From the NCBI GenBank assembly GCA_036250225.1, contig JAPZLL010000001.1:806001-870000 (forward strand): 64,000 nt of DNA, read 5' to 3'. The position numbers and the translations under genes were made by a program. Source of the DNA: Cercophora sp. LCS_1. Lineage: Eukaryota; Ascomycota; Sordariomycetes; Sordariales; Lasiosphaeriaceae. Numbering within the stretch: the stretch's first letter is position 1; each line of letters begins with the position of its first letter. Positions 52,909-62,737 of this stretch are shown here, in pieces. The notes under the pieces are model-generated. The model searched no databases and had not been told where the DNA came from. It saw only the letters and a list, made by a program, of their open reading frames with translations.

Positions 52909-55371
52909 ATGACATCCGTCGCATCAGCCTCGGCCTCGGCCTCGCCGCTCTCGGGGTACGAGTTCCCGCATCACCATGGCAGCGACGACAACGAAACCGA
53001 CGAGTCGCAGCAATGGACCATCATGTCGATTCCGAACAGCGCCGGGCCGGCCAGCAGTGTAGGGTTTTTCCCTAGTCCCGCGACGAGCGCTGCGCTGGGT
53101 AGTTCATGGGGTTTTGTTGGAGGACCGCCGCATGCACAGCATCAGCTTCATAACAACAGCTCATCCGAGCCGGCTTCTTCGTTGCCCGCTGCGTCGCCGT
53201 TGAATCTGGATTCCTCCACCGAGGGTGTGTTTGCGACCGACACGTCGTTTGATAGCTTTGGTTCGACGACAGGCGCGCAGCAAGGAGGGGTTAGCTTTGC
53301 AGAGACGTTGTTCCAGGAGGATTTCTTTGCTGCTGCGGCGGCGGGGAATTCGTTGTTGAGTGCGCAGTTTGCCGGTATGTTTTGTGGTGTGTTCGCATGG
53401 ATGAGTGAGGGGTGGTGGGAGCTGACATAGATCATAGATCTGAACAATCTTATTTCGGACCAGTTTACGCCTTTTACGAGCGCGGAGCAGCAGGCTCTTT
53501 CGTCACTCGATTTTTCGATTCCCGATGGCTTGCTCCCTGGGGCGGACGTACCGCCATGGAACCCGATGGCCCCCGATCTGCGTGATACCGGCGACTCGCC
53601 GTCGCTTTTTGTGATGGAAGATCCCAGTTTTGCGTCTGTGTCTGTCTCTCCCTCGCCGCCGTACCAGCATTCGCCTTCCGTCAGCGTCAGTCCTCGGTCG
53701 CCGCCTCTGCAGATCAAGCGTGAAGATGTTGTGCCAAAGACCACGCCCATCGCCATCCATAAGGTCCATGGAAATGCCCGTGTGGCCAAGAAGTCGACGA
53801 CTAGGAAATCGCATTCGACTTCGCCGTTGAGCAGCAGCGGGGGTAGCTCTACGTTCCTGATTGTCACGCCCGATAGTGTCAATGCGCATGCGGACAAGTC
53901 CAACCCGTTCGACTGCCACGACCTGTCACGATCGTCGCAGCGAGGCCGCAAGGGGCCGTTGGCCAATGAGACCAAGGAGAGCGCACTCAAGGTCCGCCGC
54001 CTGGGCGCTTGCTTCCACTGCCACGCGCGCAAGGTCAAGTGCGAGGAGACGAGGCCGTGCCGGAACTGCGCAAAGTTGAAGCTGGTCGTGCCCCACGCCA
54101 TGTGCTGGCAGTTTGACGATTTTGATATTGTCCTGTTCCCCGATTTCCTGCGGACGCATTTCGCCAAGGACGAGATGGCCAGGTTTATTTCCGACAATAT
54201 CGAAGGGTTCACGGTGAACGGGGTCGAGAAGGCGTGCACTGTTGAGTTGTCAGCAGGACGGGGCTTCGCGGCGACCATGAGCATCAAGGCCAAGTTTTTC
54301 ACCGCAAGGACAGTCGAGGTACTGCAGCAGTGGCATCTTGAGAACCGCGGGAATGCCCCCGATCTGAATGCGCGGAACGCAGCGCCAATCGGGTTGGATC
54401 CTGGGACCGGTACGCACAAGGAGGAGCTGAGGAAGAAGACGGACAAGTATGTCCAGGCCATGCTTGGGGAGGGCGCGTTTGCGGATCTGGTGACCGAGAC
54501 GAGACATACGCGGCTGCCGAGGACAATCATCCAGATTGTGCAAAACTATGCGCAACGAACCGACAACACCATGGTCAAGAGGGCGCTGTCCATCTATGCC
54601 ATGCACTACATCATGACGCACCAGCTGTGCTTGACCGAGCAGACGATTGTGAACCTGGGGCTGATGGGCATGGTGTCGCAGGAGACGCCTTTCTTGACTC
54701 CGAGGGTGTTGAATCGGCAACTCAAGGCTGTCATCGACGACATGCTGCGGCAGGAGATGGGGAAGCTTTTCAAGAGCTTTGGATCGACGCTGAAACCGAA
54801 GGAGCGCAAGGGTTGGGCACCATGTCTGGCCGCCTTCTTGGTGTTGTGTTTGTTCATGGAGGCCGTCGAGGCTGCAGCCGACACGTTTGTCATCACCGAG
54901 AACCAGATTTGCTTCCGAAACCGTCAAGCGCCCAAGTGGAAGCGGTCGTTTGCGCTAGGCAAGAACGCCGAGATCGAGAACATGCCGTTCAAGCAGGTGG
55001 CCTTCCAGTTCCACCAGCTGTACCAAACACATTCGCGTGACGCTGGCTCACGCAGCTTCAACCCGCTTCTCGACGATGCTTCTCTGGAACAGGAGCTGGA
55101 TCGGGATGCTGCTGCCATGGTAATGCAGTTGAGGAGGTTGCTTCAGGCGCCATGGTGTAAGTTATACCTTGATTACCAGCTGATGGTTGATGATATGGGA
55201 GCTGACAAGTCGATAGGGGGCGAGCTTGATTTCCTGAGCATGGATCCGATTCTGCCGAACCAGGAGAGATATCCGATCGACGACGTTGCCTTCAACTATA
55301 CCGGCCGCTTGGTGGCCAAGTTTCTGCTATCATTTGAGGACGAGAGCTACATCATTGATCGTAACGACTGA
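52909..55371 (+). CDS. Zn2Cys6 fungal transcription factor
   Basis: Exons 52909-53374, 53438-55156 and 55217-55371 give 779 residues. The binuclear cluster lies at 347-378 (CFHCHARKVKCEETRPCRNC...C) with spacing C-x2-C-x6-C-x5-C-x2-C-x11-C; the last gap is longer than in most family members. The N-terminal third is Ser-rich and acidic, likely an activation domain, and it includes a basic RVAKKSTTRKS stretch. The C-terminal half is helical, without a recognised middle-homology motif. Intron 2 (55157-55216, GTAAGT...CTGAC...ATAG) is 60 nt, a multiple of three and stop-free, so an unspliced 799-residue form would also be open. I chose the ATG at 52909 because only a GTG lies upstream in frame. 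The target pathway is unknown. Confidence 0.85.
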
Positions 55372-57640
55372 TGAAACTGAGACGAATATGGGGAACATGG
55401 CGCGGGCGTTATCTGAGGGGACATGATACCTGATGTTTTGCATGCAAGAATCTTTGGGGACGATGACGAGTATAACGATGTATATTTATAGCAAAAAACA
55501 AACTCGAGCAGCCAGCCCATGGCATGCTCCGAAAATCCAACCGGTCTGAGGATGCAATGTTTGTCTGTTTTTAGTCCCGTTGTCAGATTTGGGGAGTGAC
55601 AACGGGGTGGATCAGACCGGCTGTCTAGGCCGTTGGTTTTAATCTCCCACTGCGAACGATAAAAATTAAGTTAACCCGAAGCGCACGGTGTAAGGCGCAG
55701 AGGCAGGCAAGTTGTGGGGGTCTTCTGGTGTGAAGGGGCAAGCAATGTGCTCGTCTTCGAGTCCCGTCAAACGGCGCAAACGAAGAGAATGTCTCGTGAG
55801 GTCATATATCAGAGAGCTCGATGACAAGCCACTTGCTGGTCGAGGGAGGTTGCAACAATGGAAGTTGCGGGTGAATGGTGAAGGAAGGAAGGAAGGCCGG
55901 AGGGTGCTGGAGGATGTTTGAAGTGAACGAGATGAAGAAAAATCTCTGCGACGTTTTTGAGCATTGGGTTTTTGGAGCGCCTGGTCTGTGCGCAGGCGGA
56001 GCCAAGCCACGGCCCGATCAAGCTCCGGGGCAGTTTGCAAGGAGGTTTTCCAGCAGATTGGCCGTTTGACTTTGAAGATCTCTTTTCCTTCTCCTTACAC
56101 TTATTTGCACCATAAAATCAACCGGCCTTGATGCCATCCACTTGATGCCGGTCATATTGCGTGCTAGAGCAAAATGGGGCTTTCCTCTCCTGCTTTTCCT
56201 TCTGGACCGGTGCTGCAGCCAAGTCGCCTCCACGACTTCGGTGCCGGTTGCTCGAGGAGGATCCCGACACATGCCTGATTGCTTGCTCTGAGGGCTGATT
56301 GTTCCTCGGTAGATTTGCCCATCGTGTTTCTCGAGGCACTCTCGGTGCTTCGTGTGCTTGAAAGTTCCGTTACGCCAGATCTTGCTCATGGCGATTGTTC
56401 CTGCTGTGGTCACGCCGCGAAACGCAGGTGCAATCTTTGAGCCTCATGCCCCTAGTTTTTTTGGTCTGTCCTGTTGTTCCCTGTCTTGTTCTAAGCGAGC
56501 GCTGGCTTGGGTGGCTCTGTCAAGGGACACCAACTAGTTGCCTTAAAGCAAACATGTCTCACTTCGCACTGTCGTCAACGCTGGACGCCACCGGATCTAT
56601 TCCCCGGAGGTTACTACCGCATTCATCGGTTAAGGAGTCTGTGAGCAATACGCATTTTGTGTTCCACGGGGCACGCTGCTTTCGAAGCATCTGAGTGCTG
56701 CGGACGCCGGGCGCCGGGTGTAAAGCAGGCTGTGGGAATCCATCGACCCGGTCATCCCGAGCCGTGCACAACGCCTTTCTCTCTCGTCGATATCTCTCGT
56801 CCGGGCAAGAATATCACGCTCTTGGCGGACACGACTCGTTGGTCAAGTATCATAGAGCCGAGGTGGCACGTTGTTGTACCCAGTTCTCACGCGCTGTCCG
56901 AGGGGTGTCATGCCAAGGGGTAACTTACGCTCCAGCTCCCTTGCCATCCCTCGAGGCACAGTCTATGTTTGCTATCTCTTCCAAGTTTTTTTTTTTTTTT
57001 TCTTGCGTACAAGGTCAGGGACCGCTCTGGCATAACCCCCTCAATATCGATGACATCCAACCAGCGGAAATCCCCCGGCATTCCGACCGCCTCATCCTCG
57101 TGGCACAGTGGGGGCCGAGTATGGATGATCATCACGGCGCTGTAGCACATACAGCAAGACACAACGACCATGGCAGCCTTACCAGCGCTTACAGGCAAAC
57201 ATGATTAAGATTTGGCCAGGAGGGTGAGGGTGAGAGCCAAGATGAGTGGCTACGCTCAGACGGAGAGGGTACTCCGACTACGGCAAGCGTCGTACCCGTG
57301 AGGCAGCCCTTTTCTCGGCGGCTTTCACTCGATCATTTCAGGCCAGCTGCATAGGGATCCCGGGGTAGTGATCATAATTAGGACATCACGTCCGGGGTGA
57401 CTCCTCCGCCGCCTAAGTCTTGTCAAACCTCAATAAGTGATGGCCCGCTGCGGTAGCTGTCCTGTGTACGCCCAGAGTTTGGCAACGTTCTCAGACTATG
57501 GTCCGGACCGGGAGTCTTCTTATATAAGAAGGCTATACCATCTCGGGGAGAACCTAAAGTCCAAAGCTGATACCAGCAACAACCAAATCACAACTACGAC
57601 CGACTTATTCCCCAAACACACTACAACGTCGTCAGCTGGC
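55372..57640. other. Intergenic region upstream of the predicted small gene
   Basis: About 2.3 kb. A T-run is at about 56987-57001, and a TATATAAG box lies at 57521. No other coding signal is supportable. Confidence 0.5.
57521..57528 (+). promoter_or_regulatory. TATA box (TATATAAG) of the small gene
   Basis: A strong consensus TATATAAG 113-120 bp before the ATG at 57641, followed by an A/C-rich leader. It is the best core promoter in the window and the main reason to take the small ORF seriously. Confidence 0.65.
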
Positions 57641-57867
57641 ATGTCTTGTGTCCAGAGAGCCCACACTGAGCCGGCTCAGGCCGAGGCGAAGCGCTCGACA
57701 GGACGTCATGCTGGCGTTCACACGAAGAGCCGAAAGGCCAACGACGATCCGTCTCCAAGCACCGGTACCCCTGATCCTCGTGAGTGTTTCTTCGCGCTGC
57801 TGCCAGCCGTCTACATATTCTGGTGTGCCTTGCTGACTAGTCTTCCGATCTAGTGTACGGAAAGTAA
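57641..57867 (+). CDS. Predicted 50-residue basic protein, two exons
   Basis: Exons 57641-57779 and 57854-57867 give 50 residues, from MSCVQRAHTEPAQAEAKRS to an end in TGTPDPLYGK. The 74-nt intron has GTGAGT, a CTGAC branch site and CTAG, and it is the splicing that brings the LYGK end and the TAA into frame. The product is hydrophilic, basic (many Lys, Arg, His) and probably disordered, with no signal peptide. I do not recognise a family. Size, composition and the strong TATA box resemble small abundant stress- or sporulation-induced fungal proteins, but that is only an analogy. Without splicing the frame would run on into a hydrophobic tail and stop at 57853. Confidence 0.5.
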
Positions 57868-58728
57868 ACTCTCAGACGCCTAGGCTCTACCCAGCATTTC
57901 GTTACCGTAATAATCTCGAGCGAGGTTGAGTCTGGCAGCGACGGAAGGGGCTGAGATGGCGTCATGCTTGTTCTGTTTCGTGTTTTAGTATGTGGTGTTT
58001 TCGGGTTACAAGAAAAAAGCCTCACGGCAACAATAACGAGGGGCTTCGAGGAGTTTCGGTCTGCTTGTACACTCAATACTTTAATACGTCTACACCTCAC
58101 CTTCAAGTTATTACGAGGGAATAAGGCACCAATATCACCACTCATCAACATCGAAACTAGCCGTGAGATGGCCACATGGAGCGACGAGAATGTTCTTGTT
58201 GCGCTGGTCATAGTCGCATTCGGCCTATCTCGGGGCGTGTTGTTGTTGCTGGCCAGTAGCGGCACAACGGATCACGGCTGGGAGTAACAGGTCATTGGCT
58301 CCAGCTCTGACGATGCGAAACTGTTCACACAGCGGAAGGGTCGTGTTTGTATGCCGTGACCCGGAATCGGCATTCCACAACTTCTCGGCAAGTCCTGTCC
58401 ACAGTAAAATGGGGAATCGTAAGTCTGAAAGAGACATGCTGGATCATGGATGCCGTCTGCTCACATGTGAGAAGACGATACTGGTTTGCGCAACGCCAAG
58501 TTGGGAGCTTTGGCCGCGCTTCGAGTTGGAGGTTCAGGCCAGCTGGTGACGGTCCGGCGCTAGTGACAGCGTGCCCCACTCCACCGGCAGTCGGAATTTG
58601 CCGCCTCACCCCGCCAAAGAGCACACAAAATTCCTGGGATTTCTCAAATTCGTTTTGTCAACCAACAATCGACGTTCAGACGCAAAAAACCACACCTATA
58701 GAAGAAATTCTACTGGAAGACGGTCAAG
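57868..58728. other. Promoter region of ribosomal protein uL1
   Basis: About 860 bp, no further gene recognised. The last 100 bp are A-rich leader sequence before the uL1 ATG. Confidence 0.55.
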
Positions 58729-59553
58729 ATGTCGAAGATTACCGTCGGTAAGCGCATACTTGCCATTCGTGTCTCTATGAGCCCATACTGATTGATGATT
58801 CCCAGCCGGTGTGCGTCAGCACGTCAACGATCTGTTGGAGTACTCCAACACCACCAAGAAGCGCAACTTCCTCGAGACCGTTGAGTAAGTAGCCACTCCA
58901 AGGCCACTGCAAAGGTGACAGCGATTCTAACACAGACGAAAGGCTCCAGATCGGCCTCAAGAACTATGACCCCCAGCGTGACAAGCGTTTCTCGGGCACC
59001 GTCAAGCTCCCCACGATCCCCCGCCCCAACATGAGCATCTGCATTCTCGGTGACCAGCACGATATCGATCGTGCCAAGCACGGCGGTGTCGATGCCATGA
59101 GCGCCGACGACTTGAAGAAGCTCAACAAGAACAAGAAGCTCATCAAGAAGCTTGCTCGCAAGTACGATGCCTTCGTTGCCTCCGACACCCTCATCAAGCA
59201 GATTCCCCGTCTGCTCGGCCCCGGTCTCTCCAAGGGTATGTTCCAATCCGCACCGTCTTTGATCATCGCGGTGACTGACTCTGTTTGCAGCCGGCAAGTT
59301 CCCCACCCCCGTTTCGCACTCCGACGACCTTACCGGCAAGATCAACGAGGTCAAGTCGACCATCAAGTTCCAGCTCAAGAAGGTTCTGTGCATGGGTGTC
59401 GCCGTTGGCAACGTTGGCATGACCCAGGAGCAGTTGGTTGCTAACATCATGTTGGCCATCAACTACCTCGTCTCGCTGCTGAAGAAGGGCTGGCAGAACG
59501 TTGGTAGCTTGACCATCAAGGCTACCATGTCTCCTCCCAAGCGCCTCTACTAA
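58729..59553 (+). CDS. RPL1: 60S ribosomal protein uL1 (L10a/Rpl1)
   Basis: Exons 58729-58747, 58806-58884, 58943-59235 and 59291-59553 give 217 residues, the normal length. It starts MSKITVAGVRQHVNDLLEYS and contains the family core ELQIGLKNYDPQRDKRFSGT, LPTIPRPNMSICILGDQHD, KQIPRLLGPGLSKAGKFPTP and the terminal KATMSPPKRLY. uL1 forms the L1 stalk that moves deacylated tRNA out of the E site. The 19-nt first exon carrying only the first six codons is typical of ribosomal protein genes in fungi. All three introns (58, 58 and 55 nt) are canonical. Codons are strongly biased to C-ending forms, as expected for very high expression. Confidence 0.97.
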
Positions 59554-60763
59554 ACAGTCTATCGCGGAACTGGCTGACTCCACGTTGCGTTTGGGCAAGA
59601 GGGAGCATAGAAACGAAGATGAATGATGAATCTAAGAATTGATGCTCCTACTACTTCTCTTGGTGATACTTGTGACGAAAAGAACATGAGCTCGCCTTTG
59701 ACGGCACTTGGTGAAAACGAAAGCGAGGACCACATGTAGACACCCATAGATCGCGATTGATGATACGGGCGGCCTACCTGTGAAGATTGGGAACAAATCC
59801 GCCAAATATTACATATCACGGTTGCCATTGCACTTCGTCGCAAAGTCATTTGATTGTGGGGCAACTGGTGGACTCGTTCCCGATCTTCTCAAGACTGTTT
59901 TTAAAAACAAAAAATGGTAAGCCACCCGTATCAAGCGTAACCAAATGGTGTCTCCAAAAAAAAAAAAATTCACAGCAAATCACATCATCACCACAGCACA
60001 TGCATCACTACATCGGTAGTCTTCAGTCTGAATGTCGTAACAACCCCACACTCACGGACCTCGAGAGTCGGCGTCCGTGTGCATAGTTTTTAGGGAAGAG
60101 GCTGTCCAAACGTTGGTGTAGGGGGCCGGGAACGGAGGGAAACTCATCGAACACTGATAAACAGGCGAGTAACCCTCAGCAAGCCGCCGTAGCGGAGCCA
60201 CCACGAAGATTACGCTTTCCCAGCAACAATCTTCACTTGACGGTGTAGAAAGTCGCTGGGGGCGCAATCCTCTGAAGGGAGAAAAGAAGAGGAAGAGAAT
60301 TCGCGGAAGCCGTGGGTGTTATTTATGGTCGGAAATTTTTGGGGAGGCGCTAGGACCACTTAGGGCTGGTGGGGCTGGGACTGGTTGGAAAGAGTGGGTC
60401 CTGCGACTCAGGTGATGATGGAACCTCCAACAGTCCAGATCATGACCTGACCAGAGCTTCGATTCACCGGGGAGGCAGGAACATTGAAATGACCGTGCAG
60501 TGGTTTGTCTTTCTTCGTGGCTGAGATTCTCGAGACTCTAAATTATCGTATACATGCGCATACGGTGATATTTTCGCAACCTTTTTCTATGGTTCTTTTC
60601 TCGTTCCGCTCGTCTTGTTGCTCAGGCGAGATGATCATGATCGCCTTCCACTCACACAAGCGCAGACATCTTCTCTCGATATGAACATATAATTTCCACT
60701 ATATTCAGCCGTATATTCTAGAGATCTAAACATCGCTCTTACCGCCTTATAACTCAAACCTCC
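59554..60763. other. Convergent 3' flanks
   Basis: About 1.2 kb between the stops of uL1 and the NADH pyrophosphatase. It contains an A-run near 59956-59968. No gene recognised. Confidence 0.55.
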
Positions 60764-62068
60764 TCAAATCTTTGGCAAAACCCACCAACCCTCCACAACC
60801 GCCGTAATCAACCGATTCGCAATCGCCGTCTGCGGCGGCAGTCTCAACGACCCCTCAACGTAATCCTTCGGAGCCCCCTCCCCAAGATTGCTCGTCCCCT
60901 TCAGCAGGGCCTCCTTGACCTCGTCCAACGGGAACCACTTGGCATCTTCCAGCTCCGCATCATTCCCCAGGTAGACCTTCTCTCCATCACCAGGCAACGC
61001 CTGTCCGATAGCACCAATCATCAAACTCGCCGGGAACGGCCACGGCTGCGAGCTGTGAATCACCACTCGCCCAAGATGCACTCCGCTCTCCTCCCACACC
61101 TCCCGTCTGACCGCTTCCTCAATCGACTCGCCCGGCTCCTGGAACCCGGCGAGCGTGCTGTACCAGTACTTGGGCCAGCGTCTCTGTCGGCCGAGGAGGA
61201 TCTTGGTGCCGTCGGCGCTGACGACGGCCATGATGACCGTTGGATCTGTTCGTGGGAAACTGAGGTTGGAGACGGTTCCGCGAGTGGCGCACGGCTTGCG
61301 GTCAACTCGCTCGCCGCTCGCGAGATCGGTTGGGGGGCAGGTGCGCTTGGTGCCGGCGTTGACCGATAGTGTCGGCTGACCGCACTGCGCGCAGAATGGG
61401 TTACGGGCGTTCCAGTCTAGGAGGGCGCGGGCTTGGCCGTAGGTTGCCGCTGGTTATTGTCAGCGGCGATGAACGGTCAGTTGGGGAGGGGGATAGGTAG
61501 GTGTACCCTGGCCGTAGTGGAGGCCCATGTGCCGGGGGGAGCTATCATGCCATGCGAATCCTCGTTCTTTTACGCTGTCGATGAGAGCCTGTGCCGCTTC
61601 GGCGAGCGAGCCGCGGGGCGTGACGTCTACGGCAAAGTAAGGGGTCCCGTGGTAGGTTTTGTAGGTGTAGTCTTGCGGGATGCCAGGTGTGTGGGTGGGG
61701 AATCGGCTCTTATCGTCGACGCCGAGAAACAGGATTACGGGGTGGGTTTCGGACGAGTTGAAGTCCCGGATCAGCTCCTCCTCGGTCTTGACAAAAGGCT
61801 CCGGCCCGGTGAGGGGGATCACGTCGACGTTGGACACAAACGCCAGCTGGGCCGTGTCGTTGGCTTGCACGAGTGGAGCCAGGTCGTTCATGAGCAGGAA
61901 GGATGCCGAGGGGTGGGCAAAGGCCGACTGCAGGAACGCATGGTCGGTGCGCAGGAACGAGAGCCTGTTCAGGGGACTCCCGGAGAAGTAGTTGGCGATC
62001 TCGCGGCCGAATTTCTTGGAGAGCATCGAGTCCTCTTCGGCCAGGACTGGGAGATCCGGGACCGGCAT
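60764..62068 (-). CDS. NPY1: NADH pyrophosphatase (NudC/NPY1 family)
   Basis: Exons 61507-62068 and 60764-61449 give 415 residues. Domains in order are an N-terminal NudC-like region, a zinc ribbon (NPFCAQCGQPT with two later Cys), and the Nudix box GFQEPGESIEEAVRREVWEESGV. The class-defining SQPWPFPASLM that marks NADH pyrophosphatases then follows. The enzyme splits NAD(P)H into NMNH and AMP, and the yeast enzyme is peroxisomal. The C terminus is PKI, a weak fit to a PTS1. The frame is open further upstream to an ATG at 62194, which would add 42 residues rich in Leu and Arg without acidic residues, like a mitochondrial presequence. The single 57-nt intron rejoins GQAATYGQARALL exactly. It is divergent from COG1. 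Confidence 0.93.
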
Positions 62069-62194
62069 TGCAAGAGGGTATTTTGGGGAGAGGTGAGTGG
62101 TGATGGCTGAGATGCGCTGGATAATCCTTCTCTGCAAGTGGCTTTGAGTGTAGTAGACAATGGGGAATGTTCTACGGGGAAGCAGCAGGAGCAT

Positions 62195-62737
62195 GTAGCA
62201 TTATCTATGTATCGGCGTTTGGGCGGACGGCCCTTAATGACGGAATTTCGCGATGGTCGTTCCCAGGCGGGGGCGGGGCCACCCCCGGGACGGCTCCGGG
62301 CGATGATGAGTAATTGGATGGGCGTTTCCGCCGCATCGGATTCCATCGTGATCCATCCGGAAGTCGGACGGGGATTTGAATCCGGCAGATGATTTTGAGA
62401 TGTCCTCCCAGCAGGGAAGTTCAGGCCGTAAAGCCTAGATATCACTAAAACTGAGACGAAAAACATGGACCAGAAATTTACGGCCCACTCCACAGCAGAG
62501 CCCAGAGCCAACCTCGGCAGCTTGTTGACAGCACCCAAGGCAAGCAGGGTTAGGGTCAATTTCGCAATTCAGAAAGCTCCCCCGCAGCTCCGTCGTAAGG
62601 TACCTCAACGGCCACCTCAATCAACACAGCAAAACACATACCACAGGACACAATCCCCCACCGCCCAAACAAAAAAAAAAACACAACAACACAGATGGAA
62701 CGACCAAAACGATAACCAATTCCAAGAATTTATCAAA
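62195..62737. other. Divergent promoter between NPY1-type gene and COG1
   Basis: About 540 bp from the upstream NPY1 ATG (670 bp from the preferred one) to the COG1 ATG. The part next to COG1 is A/C-rich leader. No other gene. Confidence 0.6.

Noticed and set aside
53148..54530. 460-codon open frame on the minus strand
   Set aside because: It lies antisense to the Zn2Cys6 gene, has no domain, and its composition mirrors the codon bias of the sense gene.
62370..62385. tRNA T-arm-like sequence (GGATTTGAATCC)
   Set aside because: No matching acceptor stem, D arm or anticodon arm around it on either strand.
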